Made by a program: the position numbers and the translations under genes
In this document: positions 47,774 to 57,040 of the stretch, one piece after another
How the letters are laid out: each line of letters opens with the position of its first letter
Numbering within the stretch: position 1 is the first letter of the stretch
Assembly: GCF_001552735.1 (NCBI RefSeq)
Contig: NZ_BCRT01000021.1
Span: 434,001-498,000 of the forward strand
DNA length: 64,000 nt
Direction of reading: 5' to 3'
Source: Sanguibacter suarezii NBRC 16159
GTDB taxonomy: Bacteria; Actinomycetota; Actinomycetes; Actinomycetales; Cellulomonadaceae
Notes under the pieces: generated by a model
The model's input: the letters and a program-made list of their open reading frames with translations, nothing else
Database searches by the model: none
Told to the model about the DNA's origin: nothing

Positions 47774-48559
47774 ATGAGAACTGCCATGTCCGTTCCTCCC
47801 GCCAGCCCGCCGTCGCGCACCACCGCGATCGCCACCGCGCGCGGCCTCGTCAAGACCTACGGCAAGGGCTCCACGGCCGTCCACGCACTGGCCGGGGTCG
47901 ACGTCGACTTCGCACGCGGGCAGTTCACCGCGATCATGGGCCCCTCCGGCTCGGGCAAGTCGACGCTCATGCACTGCATGGCCGGTCTGGACACCCCCAC
48001 CGAGGGCACCGTCGTGGTCGACGACCTCACCGTCTCCTCGATGAACCAGCGCCAGCTGACCAAGCTGCGCCGCACCCAGCTCGGCTTCATCTTCCAGTCC
48101 TTCAACCTCGTCCCGACGCTGACGGCGCTGGAGAACATCACCCTCCCGCTGGACATCGCCCGACGTCCGGTGGACAAGGCGCACCTGGCCGCCGTCGTCA
48201 AGGCCGTGGGGCTGTCCGACCGCCTGAGCCACCGCCCCAGCGAGCTCTCCGGCGGCCAGCAGCAGCGTGTGGCCTGCGCCCGCGCCCTGGTGTCCAAGCC
48301 CTCCGTCGTCTTCGCCGACGAGCCCACCGGGAACCTCGACTCCGTGTCCTCCCGCGAGGTGCTCACCTTCCTGCGCAGCTCGGTCGACGAGCTCGACCAG
48401 TCCGTGGTCATGGTCACCCACGACCCGGTCGCGGCCAGCTACGCCCACCGCGTGCTGTTCCTCGCGGACGGCCTGATCGTCGCCGAGCTCGCTGAGCCGA
48501 CGCCGGACACCGTCCTGGAGGTCCTCGGCTCGCTGACACGCCAGAAGGCGGCCGTCTGA
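47774..48559 (+). CDS. MacB-type ABC transporter ATP-binding protein
   Basis: A 261-residue ATPase of the MacB/LolD group: Walker A GPSGSGKSTLMHCMAGLD, Q-loop FIFQSFNLVPTLTALENI, signature LSGGQQQRVACARALV and Walker B VVFADEPTGNLDS. The start is ATG 47774 or ATG 47786. The stop and the permease ATG touch (TGATG). The usual role is energising an export or lipoprotein-release type permease with no transported substrate evident from sequence. Confidence 0.93.
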   Translation: MRTAMSVPPASPPSRTTAIATARGLVKTYGKGSTAVHALAGVDVDFARGQFTAIMGPSGSGKSTLMHCMAGLDTPTEGTVVVDDLTVSSMNQRQLTKLRRTQLGFIFQSFNLVPTLTALENITLPLDIARRPVDKAHLAAVVKAVGLSDRLSHRPSELSGGQQQRVACARALVSKPSVVFADEPTGNLDSVSSREVLTFLRSSVDELDQSVVMVTHDPVAASYAHRVLFLADGLIVAELAEPTPDTVLEVLGSLTRQKAAV

Positions 48560-51138
48560 TGCTCAAGGTCGCCCTCCGCAACGTCCGGGCGCACCTGGTG
48601 CGGCTCGGCCTGTCCATCCTCGCCGTCGTGCTCGGCGTCTCCTTCGTGGCCGGCACCTTCGCCCTGCGCGAGATGCTCTCGACGACCTTCGACAACATCG
48701 TCGACGCCGGCTACGTCGGCGATGTCTACCTGCGCGGCGCCGAGGACTCCTCGGCCATGGTCCAGACCGGCGCGAGCGCCGGGGCCGTGCGCAACACCAT
48801 CCCGGCCGAGCTCGCCGAGGTCGTCTCCGAGGTCGACGGCGTTGAGCTCGCCCTCGCCGACTTCACCGGCCCGATCACCCTCGTGGGAGCCGACGGCACC
48901 GCAGTCGCCGGTGGAGGCGCGCCGAGCTTCGCCGTGGCCTACTCCGAGCTCGACCCGACCGCCACCGTCTCCCAGGGAGCCGCCCCCACCGACTCCTCCG
49001 AGTTCGCCCTCGAGGTCCGCAGCGCCGAGGCCGCCGGTCTCACCATCGGTGACACCACGACCCTCGTCGTGGGCGGAGAGCTGCACGAGGCAACCCTCAC
49101 CGGTCTGGTGGACATGGGCGCCTCGATGGCCGGCGCCACGATCGTCTTCCTGGACCAGGCCACCGCCGCTGCCACCTACGCCCCCGACGGCCTGGTCTCG
49201 ACCATCTCGGTCTACGGCGAGGACCAGGTCGACGACCAGGCCCTCACCGACCGGGTGCACGCAGCGGTCGAGGCCGCGGGCGCGGGCAGCACCGTCGAGG
49301 CGGTCTCCGGCACGGACATGCGCGAGGAGGCCCGCACGGACATCGAGACGATGCTCGGCTTCGTGGAGACCTTCCTGCTCATCTTCGCGGGCATCTCGCT
49401 CTTCGTGGGCGCCTTCATCATCTCCAACACCTTCGCCATGACCGTGCGCCAGCGTCAGCGTGAGTTCGCGCTGCTGCGGGCGGTCGGTGCCTCACCGCTG
49501 CAGGTGTTCTCCTCGATCCTGGTCCAGGCGGCCGTGGTCGGTGCGCTCGGTGGTGCGCTGGGCATCGCCGGCGGGCTCGGGCTGGTCACCGCGATCAAGT
49601 CGATGTTCGGCGCCATGGGCATGGAGCTCGCCGGCGACATCCCCATCACCACCTCGATGGTGGTCATCTCCCTCGTGCTCGGCATCGTCGTCTCGATCGT
49701 CTCGGCCGCCGTCCCGGCACGCCGGGCCGCGCTCGTCCCGCCGGTCGAGGCCATGCGGGAGGACTCCCCCGCCCCCGCCGGCTCGCTGCGCCTGCGCGGG
49801 ATCATCGGTCTGGTGGCTCTGGGCGCCGGGACCGGTGCGGTCGTCGCCGCCGTGGTCCAGGCCGCCTCCGACGACTCCGCCAGCACCGGCTCGCTGCTGG
49901 GACTGGGCGCTGTGGGCGTCGTCGTCGGTGCGCTGGTGCTCGCTCCGGTGCTCGCCCGGCCGGTGCTCACCGTCCTGGCGGCGCCGTTCACCGCCTGGGC
50001 CAAGCCGTTGGGCAAGCTCGCCCAGGGCAACGTCACCCGGAACCCGCGCCGCACGGCGAGCACGGCGAGCGCCCTGATGATCGGCATGTGCCTGGTCGGT
50101 GCGGCCTCCGTGCTCGCCGCCTCGACGCAGGCGTCGATGCGCTCCGTCGTGGAGAACGAGTCCCTCGCCGACCTCGTCATCCAGTCCGCCTCCGGGATGG
50201 TCCCCGCGGGCGCGGTGAGCGACATCTCCGCCCTGCCCGAGGTAGGGGTGGCCGACGCCGTCGCACTGGACTCCTTCTACGTCTCGGAGCCGTCCTCGAC
50301 CGACGACCCGGAGATGCTCTATGCGCTCGGCTCCACGCCCTCGACCTTCGGCCGGACGTGGCAGACCACGACGGTCGACGGTGACCTGGCGTCGATGTCC
50401 GACGGGGAGATCGCCGTCCAGGAGCGGACCGCCACCGCCCAGGGCTGGGAGGTCGGTGACATCCTCACCGTCTCCTCCCAGAAGGGCACGGTCACCGCGC
50501 CGGTCGGGGCGATCTTCAGCTCGGCCGCGCTGGACACCCCGCTGGTCATGGACGACGTGAGCTTCGACTCTCTCTCCGCCGCCGCCGCCGATCAGGTGAC
50601 GATCCTGCTGGTCAAGGCGGCAGACGGGGTGGACCTCGACGAGCTCAAGAGCGCGGTGACCGCCGCCGCGGCGCCGTACGTCATCGTCTCGGTGCAGGAC
50701 AACGACGAGTTCGTCTCCGACCTGGCCAGCCAGGTCGACCAGATGCTCACGATCCTCTACGCGCTGCTCGGGCTGTCGATCGTCATCGCCATCCTCGGCA
50801 TCGTCAACACCCTGGCGTTGTCGGTCATCGAACGGACCCGGGAGATCGGGCTCATGCGGGCAGTCGGGCTGGGCCGCGCCCAGCTGGCCACGACCATCGC
50901 CATCGAGTCCGTGCTCACCGCGGTGTTCGGCACGGTCCTGGGGCTGGCGGTCGGGGTGGCCCTCGCCGCGGGCCTGCCGACCGTCTTCGGCAACGCCGGG
51001 CTGACCGACCTGGTCATCCCGTGGGGCTCCCTCGTGACGATGCTCGTCATCGCGGTCGTGGTGGGCGTGCTGGCCGCGGCGTGGCCCGCGATCCGCGCGG
51101 CGCGGCTGCCGGTGCTGGAGGCCGTCACGGTCGACTGA
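48559..51138 (+). CDS. MacB/FtsX-type ABC transporter permease
   Basis: An 859-residue membrane protein with two FtsX-like repeats: spans near residues 13-30, then a 240-residue extracellular domain, a four-to-five span bundle (about 265-405), further spans at 430-475 and 495-520, a second extracellular domain (about 540-715) and a final bundle at 735-850 with the ERTREIGLMRAVGLGRAQLA motif. The first FtsX half ends at RQREFALLRAVGASPLQVF. It works with the ATPase above, probably in antimicrobial peptide resistance or cell-envelope maintenance, as for many MacB pairs. Confidence 0.92.
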   Translation: MLKVALRNVRAHLVRLGLSILAVVLGVSFVAGTFALREMLSTTFDNIVDAGYVGDVYLRGAEDSSAMVQTGASAGAVRNTIPAELAEVVSEVDGVELALADFTGPITLVGADGTAVAGGGAPSFAVAYSELDPTATVSQGAAPTDSSEFALEVRSAEAAGLTIGDTTTLVVGGELHEATLTGLVDMGASMAGATIVFLDQATAAATYAPDGLVSTISVYGEDQVDDQALTDRVHAAVEAAGAGSTVEAVSGTDMREEARTDIETMLGFVETFLLIFAGISLFVGAFIISNTFAMTVRQRQREFALLRAVGASPLQVFSSILVQAAVVGALGGALGIAGGLGLVTAIKSMFGAMGMELAGDIPITTSMVVISLVLGIVVSIVSAAVPARRAALVPPVEAMREDSPAPAGSLRLRGIIGLVALGAGTGAVVAAVVQAASDDSASTGSLLGLGAVGVVVGALVLAPVLARPVLTVLAAPFTAWAKPLGKLAQGNVTRNPRRTASTASALMIGMCLVGAASVLAASTQASMRSVVENESLADLVIQSASGMVPAGAVSDISALPEVGVADAVALDSFYVSEPSSTDDPEMLYALGSTPSTFGRTWQTTTVDGDLASMSDGEIAVQERTATAQGWEVGDILTVSSQKGTVTAPVGAIFSSAALDTPLVMDDVSFDSLSAAAADQVTILLVKAADGVDLDELKSAVTAAAAPYVIVSVQDNDEFVSDLASQVDQMLTILYALLGLSIVIAILGIVNTLALSVIERTREIGLMRAVGLGRAQLATTIAIESVLTAVFGTVLGLAVGVALAAGLPTVFGNAGLTDLVIPWGSLVTMLVIAVVVGVLAAAWPAIRAARLPVLEAVTVD

Positions 51139-51152
51139 CGCGCCTGCGTCAG

Positions 51153-51179
51153 TGCTTCACCTGCTTCACCTGCTTCACC
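51153..51179. repeat. 9-bp tandem repeat (TGCTTCACC x3)
   Basis: Three identical, adjacent 9-bp units between the permease stop and the terminator. They are outside coding sequence; significance unknown. Confidence 0.85.
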
Positions 51180-51187
51180 ATCGACAC

Positions 51188-51223
51188 GGCCGGGTGCCCA
51201 CGAGATCTCGTGGGCACCCGGCC
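51188..51223. terminator. Bidirectional terminator
   Basis: A perfect 36-bp palindrome (18 bp per arm, 51188-51205 and 51206-51223) between the convergent permease and osmC-like genes. Its symmetry and position fit a terminator for both strands; the centre gives only a tight loop. Confidence 0.75.
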
Positions 51224-51270
51224 CTGTCAGTGCAGCGTCGTGCGGCGACGCCTGCGACTACGTCGTGCGG

Positions 51271-51711
51271 CTACTTCTCGAACACCGCGTCCAGGGTGAT
51301 CGTGGTGCCGGTGAGCGCCTTCGAGACCGGGCACGTCTCCTTGGCGTCCTGCGCGGCCTTGAGGAAGGTCGCCTCGTCGATCCCGTCGACCTCACCGCGG
51401 ACGGACAGCGCGATCTCAGTGATCCGCAGGCCACCGGCCGGGTCGGGGGCGAGGGTGACGTCTGCCGAGACGTCCAGGGCGACGGGCGTGCCGCCGGCTG
51501 CGCCGATGACTCCGGAGAGCTGCATCGCGTAGCAGGAGGAGTGCGCAGCGCCGATGAGCTCTTCGGGGCTGGTGGTGCCGGTGGCCTCGTCGGCGGTCCG
51601 CTTGGGGAAGGAGACGTCGAAGGTCCCCGCCTTCGAGCTGGTGAGCTCAACCTGGCCGGCGCCCTCGTTGAGCGTGCCGTTCCAGGCGGTGCGTGCGGTA
51701 CGGGTGGTCAT
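51271..51711 (-). CDS. OsmC-family peroxiredoxin
   Basis: A 146-residue protein that detoxifies organic hydroperoxides. The two redox cysteines lie in GAAHSSCYAMQLS and KETCPVSKALTG, with the glutamate of SPEELIGAAH before the first, as in OsmC. ATG 51711 has AAAGAGG at 6 nt. The gene shows good coding bias and is a single-gene unit convergent with the ABC operon. Confidence 0.93.
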   Translation of the reverse strand: MTTRTARTAWNGTLNEGAGQVELTSSKAGTFDVSFPKRTADEATGTTSPEELIGAAHSSCYAMQLSGVIGAAGGTPVALDVSADVTLAPDPAGGLRITEIALSVRGEVDGIDEATFLKAAQDAKETCPVSKALTGTTITLDAVFEK

Positions 51712-51831
51712 GACAGACCTCTTTCACCTCGGGGATGTGACATGACCACCGTAATCGCATCTGTGCTGCTCGGCTCAGCCGTGCGAGCGAGAATCCTTCA
51801 GAAACGACGCCCTGCCGCCGATGAGTAGCGT

Positions 51832-52344
51832 ATGAGACCTGTCGTGACCGTGGCTGAGGACGAACGGGGCGTACCGTCGCCCCGGTCGGGGCTCGGCGAC
51901 GCCAGCGCGGACGGCCAGGTGGTCCTGCGGGACCCGACGCCCGTCGAGCTCGTGTGGATGGAAGAGCTGCGCATCCACCTGCGCGCCCCGGACGTGGACA
52001 TCACCACGACCGCGGACCTGTCCCGGCTGTTCGACACCTACTGCACGGCCTGGCACGAGCGTGCGGACGGGGAGCGGTGGAACCCGGACTACGTCATCAC
52101 CGCCCTCGGCGTCGCGCTCGGGGACGTCCTCGTCGCGCGCGGGCGCGAGCACTGCGGCGGTGCCCGGTGGATGGTCGCTGCCGGGCAGACCGGCGCCACC
52201 ACGGTGGCGGTGCGCAACGACCCGTTCCGCCGCACGATCTTCCCGGTCGACGCCGTGGCACGGCGGTGGATCACCGCTGAGACGGACTGGGTCGCCGGCT
52301 TCGTCGAAGCCACCGACACCCCCGCTCAACGGCTGTCACGCTGA
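51832..52344 (+). CDS. DUF3806-like protein
   Basis: A 170-residue soluble protein. The core DYVITALGVALGDVLVARGREHCGGARWMVA with later IFPVDAVARRWITAETDW matches the DUF3806 layout, 'W.P..V..LG...GD.LV......W' and 'FPV..V..RW'. Function unknown; DUF3806 proteins often occur with toxin/immunity-like neighbours, which are not seen here. The start is uncertain between ATG 51832 and GTG 51844; TATGAG 7 nt before the latter could be a leaderless promoter. Confidence 0.65.
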   Translation: MRPVVTVAEDERGVPSPRSGLGDASADGQVVLRDPTPVELVWMEELRIHLRAPDVDITTTADLSRLFDTYCTAWHERADGERWNPDYVITALGVALGDVLVARGREHCGGARWMVAAGQTGATTVAVRNDPFRRTIFPVDAVARRWITAETDWVAGFVEATDTPAQRLSR

Positions 52345-52370
52345 CGCGGGACGCTGACAAACGACGCTGA

Positions 52371-52419
52371 CGAACGACCGAGCGAGGCTGACAACCCACC
52401 AGCCCCACCCGGTCGTTCG
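52371..52419 (+). terminator. Possible terminator after the DUF3806-like gene
   Basis: Inverted 10-bp arms CGAACGACCG (52371-52380) and CGGTCGTTCG (52410-52419) with a 29-nt loop lie between the convergent DUF3806-like and anti-sigma-like genes. The loop is long, so the structure is moderate. Four GCTGAC words lie just before it. Confidence 0.45.
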
Positions 52420-52461
52420 ACATTCCCCCTGCAGGCCCCCTGCCTCGACGCCGCGTGAGCC

Positions 52462-53835
52462 TCAGCTCGTCGCGGCGAAGTCCACGTGAGCGTCCGCGAC
52501 GGCCAGGACCGTCCAGACGCTGGTGTCCGAGCCGGTCAGGGTGTACGTGGGCAGCAGCACCACGGACCCGTCCGGCTGCACGTAGCTCGCCGTGGTGAGC
52601 GTCGCCTCGGTGATCGTCACCGTGGTGACCGGCCAGGCGATGGCTGCTCCGGCGACCGGCGCCGCCGGCAGCGTGGGCACGGCGGCCGGGTCGTCGGGCA
52701 CGGCGGTCATGGAGTCCATGCCGCGGGCGACGCCGACGTCACCGGCGGCGTAGGCGATGCCGGACTGCGCGGCGCCGAACCGCTCGTCGGAGAGGCGGTC
52801 GACGGCGGTCTGCGGGCTGACCACGTCGTAGGTCCCCAGGTCCACGCGCGGAGCGAGCGCTCCGCTGAGGTTGGCCATCCCCTCGGTGGTCACGCTGGCG
52901 TACCAGGAGCCGTTGCCGTCGACGGCCTGCGCCGGGGTGGCCATGACGGAGGTCGCGCTCGGGTCTTGGTCGTCGGGGGTGATCGTGTAGCCGGCCGGGT
53001 CCAGGCCGAGCTCGGTCATGACGGCGGTCAGCGCGGCGACGGCCTCGTCGGCCGGCACACCGGTGGCTGTGGAGCCCTCCGTCCACGGCTGGATCGTGGG
53101 GTCGGAGTAGTAGAAGGAGGTCTGGCTGTCCGAGGAGAGGTCCACGGTGGGCGTGGTCCAGTCCGTCGAGCCGACGTGCCAGGAGCCGTACTGCAGGGCC
53201 GGGTCACCATCCACCCCGAGCGCCGCGGCGACGCGGGCGGCCGTCTCGGCGGAGAAGGTCGTGGAGGGGTCGTAGCCCCAGGCCTGGGCAGCGGCGGGGG
53301 CGGCGTCGGACAGACCGGAGGAGGTGAAGACGGTCCGGCCGAAGAAGTATCCGGCCGTGTCCATCGCCGCGGTCGACTTCGCCTCGTCGCGCGCTCCGGG
53401 CTGCGCCTCGGCGGAGAAGCCGAGAGCGGGGGACGCGCCGTCGACGGCCGGTCCCTCTGGCGAGGCCGGTCCGGTGGCGTCACGGGCGTCTGAGGACTGC
53501 GCGGTGACCGGCGTGTCAGCACTCTGCTGGCCCGCGAAGAACGCGCCCCCGCCCACGGCGACGATGCCCGCTGCGGCAGCGGCGACCTGCAGCCAGCGTG
53601 CCGGGCGACGCGTGCGCCGCTGCTCGGCGAGGTCCACCACTGCTGGGGTGGTCTCCACCGCGGGTGTGGTGGTGGGTGCACCGGCGAGGGGTGCGTCCAC
53701 CTTGGCCCGGATGACTGCGGCGTCGGGCTCGGCGGACGCCGCCGGGTCGGTCGCCCGCAGGCGGTCGAAGGCAGTGTCGGACGGGTGCTCGTCGGACAGG
53801 TGATCGTCGCGCGGATCGATGTCGCTGGTGCTCAT
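52462..53835 (-). CDS. Membrane-bound protein in an ECF sigma operon (putative anti-sigma factor)
   Basis: A 457-residue protein with a 75-residue cytoplasmic N-terminus (EQRRTRRPARW before the span), one membrane span (residues 83-103, AAAAGIVAVGGGAFFAG) and a long extracellular region of about 350 residues containing the sequences TAGYFFGRTVFTSSGLSD and WPVTTVTITEATLTTASYVQ. It is directly downstream of an ECF sigma gene (37 bp) and has a GGAGG start at 53835. Its N-terminus lacks the HxxxCxxC zinc motif, so it is either a divergent anti-sigma factor or a target of the sigma factor. Confidence 0.7.
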   Translation of the reverse strand: MSTSDIDPRDDHLSDEHPSDTAFDRLRATDPAASAEPDAAVIRAKVDAPLAGAPTTTPAVETTPAVVDLAEQRRTRRPARWLQVAAAAAGIVAVGGGAFFAGQQSADTPVTAQSSDARDATGPASPEGPAVDGASPALGFSAEAQPGARDEAKSTAAMDTAGYFFGRTVFTSSGLSDAAPAAAQAWGYDPSTTFSAETAARVAAALGVDGDPALQYGSWHVGSTDWTTPTVDLSSDSQTSFYYSDPTIQPWTEGSTATGVPADEAVAALTAVMTELGLDPAGYTITPDDQDPSATSVMATPAQAVDGNGSWYASVTTEGMANLSGALAPRVDLGTYDVVSPQTAVDRLSDERFGAAQSGIAYAAGDVGVARGMDSMTAVPDDPAAVPTLPAAPVAGAAIAWPVTTVTITEATLTTASYVQPDGSVVLLPTYTLTGSDTSVWTVLAVADAHVDFAATS

Positions 53836-53872
53836 CAGGGACCTCCAGGTGAGGGACCCGGTGCCGGGTCGG

Positions 53873-54445
53873 CTACTTGGTCTGTGTCGTGGAGCCGGTC
53901 GATCTTGCAGGCGCTGCCCCCTCGATCACGGCGGGACCGTCCTGGGCCGGGGCGTCCCACGCCTGGCGCAGGCGGCTGCGCGCGCGAGAGAGCGCGGCGT
54001 CGGCCCCGGAGCGGGAGATCTCCAGGACGCTGGCCAGGGCCTCTCCCTGGAGCCCCTCCCACGCGGCGAGCAGCAGGATCTGCTGGTCCCGCGCGCCCAG
54101 CTGGGCGAAGGCCGCCCGGACCTCGAGGTCCTCCATGACCAGGAGCTCCGGGGAGGAGTGGTCGCCCTCCTCGGGCATCGTCTCCACGGGCACCGGCTGG
54201 CTCTTGCGGTGGTGGTTGGCGATCGTGAAGCCCGCGGTGCGGAACAGCCAGGCCAGCTCGAAGCCTTCGGGGACGTCCTCGCGGCGGCGCCACGCGGTGG
54301 TGAACACCTCGGCGGTGAGGTCGTCGGCGTCGTCGCGCGCGGCACGGCGCACCACGAAGCGGAAGACGTCGCGGGCGTGGGTGCGGAAGAGCCCCTCGAA
54401 CCACTCGGAGTCTCTGAGCGGACCGCTCGGGCTGGTCTGCGTCAC
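53873..54445 (-). CDS. ECF-type RNA polymerase sigma factor
   Basis: A 190-residue sigma-70 protein with region 2 (WFEGLFRTHARDVFRFVVRRA, DADDLTAEVFTTAWRRRED) and region 4 (RDQQILLLAAWEGLQGEALASVLEISRSGADAALSRARSRLRQAW). GTG 54445 is preferred over TTG 54457: GGAG lies 6 nt upstream of it. It is the first of a two-gene operon with the membrane protein described above. Confidence 0.92.
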   Translation of the reverse strand: MTQTSPSGPLRDSEWFEGLFRTHARDVFRFVVRRAARDDADDLTAEVFTTAWRRREDVPEGFELAWLFRTAGFTIANHHRKSQPVPVETMPEEGDHSSPELLVMEDLEVRAAFAQLGARDQQILLLAAWEGLQGEALASVLEISRSGADAALSRARSRLRQAWDAPAQDGPAVIEGAAPARSTGSTTQTK

Positions 54446-54634
54446 AGAGGGCTCCAAACGTCGGCGGGCGCGGCGGCGCGATCAGCGCGGTAGGCGCGGC
54501 GGGGCGCACAGGACAGTGCGTCTTACCTGTCCTATGTCTGCGACCAGGGCAACCTTGCAGCGCCAGCCGCAGCAGTTCTCCGGCTCGTCACCGGGTACGT
54601 GTCCCAGGCGGCTCGCGCGGTGGCGTCCGTCGGG

Positions 54635-56833
54635 TCATGCTCCGTCGATGGACGAGGCCAGGACCTGCAGCCGAGCCATCATGACACGGACGTCGATGAA
54701 CGACTCCGGCTGTGCGGCCGGGTCGACTGCCGGCTGTGCGGGCGTGATGACCGTGAAGGGGTGGGTGACCACCGGCCCAGCCGCTACGCCGGTGTCCGGC
54801 CAAGGCATGGGGATGACGTACTGGATGCCGATCGTGTGCGCTCCCAGCGTCAGGCCCGCGCTGTACAGGGAGACCGGTGAGGCCCCGAGCCGGTGCACCG
54901 TGCCGGAGGTGGCACCGTCGAGGTAGACGCGGACGGAGTGGCCGGTCAGCCCGCTGATCTCGATGTCGAGGTCGTCGTACAACCCGTTCCTGTCGTGGTC
55001 GACGACGCTGTGGGCGACCTCGGCGCCGGCTGCCGGCGCGAGCACCTGAGCGCCGCTCATCGTGTACGGACCGCGCGCCGGGCTCGCCGCGGAGAACCAG
55101 CCCTCCGCGTCGACCGCGCGAGCGGTGATCGTCAGACCGTCGGCGGTGGCCTGCTCGGTCAGGGCGTCGGACCACGGGTCGACGGCTCCACCCCGCACGC
55201 CGTCCACGCCGATCGTGGCCGACCACTCACCGCTCGGGGCGGTGGCGACCTCGGCGAGCAGACGACCTGCTGCGTCCTCGAGGTGGATGGTCGTCCCGGG
55301 TTCTGCGGTGCCGGTCATCGTGGGGTAGACCAGCAGCGGGTCTGCGGGATCGGGACCGGTGAGGGTCGGGATGGCCGGGGCTGCGGGAACCGCTGGCCCG
55401 GGCGGAGCAGCGGGATCAGCGGGATCAACAGGTGCAGCGGGACCTGTGGGATCGAGGCCCCACGGAGGATGTGCCGCCGGAGCGCCTGGGTCCTCCGCCG
55501 GGGGTGGCGGGAGCACGGGAAGCGGACCCGCCTCGCCGTCGGGCCCGGACGGAACGGGAAGCACCTGCGGGACGGAGGTCTCAGGGACGGCCGGGGGCAG
55601 CAGCCGTCCGGGCCCGCGGTCACCAGAGGGCGGGCCCGCGGCGTAGTCCGAGCCGGGCTGGGCGGCGGGAGGGGCCGCGGACTCCACCGGCTGGGACGCC
55701 TCGGGGGCGGAGCCTTCGACAGACGGGTCAGGCTCGGGCAGCGGGGCCGGTGAGACCGCGGACAACGACAGCGTCGTGCCCGCACCCACCCATGCCCCGT
55801 TGAGAGACCAGGCTCCCGCTATCACCACGAGAGCCAGCACAGCCGAGATGACGGTGACCGGCCCGGTCCAGGTCTTGGAGGTGCGCCCGGTGGAGGCGCC
55901 GGGGGTGGGAGCGACGTCGGCGCCAGAGCTGGACTCGGAACCCACGCCGTCGGCACCGTCGGCACCGTCGAGACCATCGAGACCGTCGACGTCGGCGAAG
56001 GTGTCCCACGGGACGCCCACGACGATCGGGATCATGACGAGCCCCAGCTTGCGGGAGATCTCATTGACCTCGTCCACGAGCGCGAGGCACCGGGTGCAGC
56101 CGTCGACGTGCTCCTGGAAGCGCGCCTTCGTCGCGCCGCGCAGGGCGCCGCGGTTGAAGTCCCCCATCCGCTCCGCCGCCCAGGTGCACTCCGGCGGGAC
56201 CGCGTCGGAGTTCACGTGGACCTGCAGCCATGCCCGGCGCAGGCCTTCGCGGGCACGGTAGGCCAGCGCCGAGACGGCCCCGGCCTTGATCCCGAGCAGC
56301 GGGGCGATCTCGGCCGGCTCCAGCCCCTCCACCTCGGAGTACCACAAGACCGACTGCCACCGAGCGGGAAGGCTGCGGAAGGCCGTGGCAGTGACGGAGT
56401 TCTCCAGGATGGTGGTGCTCATGTCAGAGCCGTCGGAGATGTCGTCCAGGGCGGCGATCGACTGCTCGACGGGGCGGCCCGCCCACGTGATCGCGATGTT
56501 CCGGATGGTCTGATAGAGGTAGGGCCGGAATGTCAGGTCCGGGCCGCTGCCGTTCTGCAGGGCGGAGTAGATGCGCAGGTAGGCCTCTTGGACGAGGTCT
56601 TCGGGGTCGCTCGCCTGGGTGAACCGGGCCGCGACCCGCCGTCCAGCCGCTGCGTGCCGTCGCCACAGCTCCTCGAAGGCCTCTCCGGAGCCGTCACGGG
56701 TCTGGGCGATCAGGTGCTCGTCGCCGACGTCGGTGCGGTCGCCAGACCGGGACACGCCGGTGCCGCGCCCGGTCGCACGGGGTGCCGCGTCGTGCGCGGT
56801 CCCTGTGGGAGGAGGCGCGCTCCTGTCTGTCAC
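54635..56833 (-). CDS. ECF sigma factor fused to zinc anti-sigma motif, membrane span and extracellular Ig-like domain
   Basis: A 732-residue single-chain signalling protein. Sigma region 2 (FEELWRRHAAAGRRVAARF, DPEDLVQEAYLRIYSALQ) and region 4 (LPARWQSVLWYSEVEGLEPAEIAPLLGIKAGAVSALAYRAREGLRR) lie within residues 40-200; next comes FQEHVDGCTRC (about 238-246), the HxxxCxxC-type zinc anti-sigma motif; a membrane span at about 322-345; a Pro/Ala-rich linker (about 355-520); and an extracellular beta-rich part with PTMTGTAEPGTTIHLEDAAG, a bacterial Ig-like sequence. This order is known for ECF53-type proteins. GTG 56833 is the likely start; its Shine-Dalgarno is poor. The gene lies just upstream of the ECF gene at 53873 with a 189-bp gap. 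Confidence 0.9.
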   Translation of the reverse strand: MTDRSAPPPTGTAHDAAPRATGRGTGVSRSGDRTDVGDEHLIAQTRDGSGEAFEELWRRHAAAGRRVAARFTQASDPEDLVQEAYLRIYSALQNGSGPDLTFRPYLYQTIRNIAITWAGRPVEQSIAALDDISDGSDMSTTILENSVTATAFRSLPARWQSVLWYSEVEGLEPAEIAPLLGIKAGAVSALAYRAREGLRRAWLQVHVNSDAVPPECTWAAERMGDFNRGALRGATKARFQEHVDGCTRCLALVDEVNEISRKLGLVMIPIVVGVPWDTFADVDGLDGLDGADGADGVGSESSSGADVAPTPGASTGRTSKTWTGPVTVISAVLALVVIAGAWSLNGAWVGAGTTLSLSAVSPAPLPEPDPSVEGSAPEASQPVESAAPPAAQPGSDYAAGPPSGDRGPGRLLPPAVPETSVPQVLPVPSGPDGEAGPLPVLPPPPAEDPGAPAAHPPWGLDPTGPAAPVDPADPAAPPGPAVPAAPAIPTLTGPDPADPLLVYPTMTGTAEPGTTIHLEDAAGRLLAEVATAPSGEWSATIGVDGVRGGAVDPWSDALTEQATADGLTITARAVDAEGWFSAASPARGPYTMSGAQVLAPAAGAEVAHSVVDHDRNGLYDDLDIEISGLTGHSVRVYLDGATSGTVHRLGASPVSLYSAGLTLGAHTIGIQYVIPMPWPDTGVAAGPVVTHPFTVITPAQPAVDPAAQPESFIDVRVMMARLQVLASSIDGA
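55945..55995. repeat. Short GAxG repeat coding DGLDGLDGADGADG
   Basis: A 9-bp-type imperfect repeat in the sigma fusion gene codes for alternating Asp-Gly-Leu/Ala units on the cytoplasmic side of the span. It looks like a low-complexity spacer. Confidence 0.7.
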
Positions 56834-56871
56834 GTGTACTCGATCGCCTGTCTGGTCCCGCCCGATGCCCC

Positions 56872-56905
56872 GCTCTCCACCGCCGTCTGGACGACGGTGG
56901 AGAGC
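56872..56905. promoter_or_regulatory. Inverted repeat upstream of the sigma fusion gene
   Basis: Two 16-bp arms (56872-56887 and 56890-56905) with a single mismatch, 39 nt upstream of the sigma fusion start and 135 nt downstream of the surface protein stop. It may be an operator, a terminator of the surface protein gene, or a structure in the sigma mRNA leader. Confidence 0.5.
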
Positions 56906-57040
56906 GCAGAGCCTGTATCGAACAAAGACAAGCACCTGCTGCGATCATGACGCTGACCTGCGATCTTTCCACCGGGTGAAAAGAACCAGCCTCGCTGGAG
57001 CGGGCAGCTGGGGCGCCCGGGGTGGCACCCGACGAGCGTG

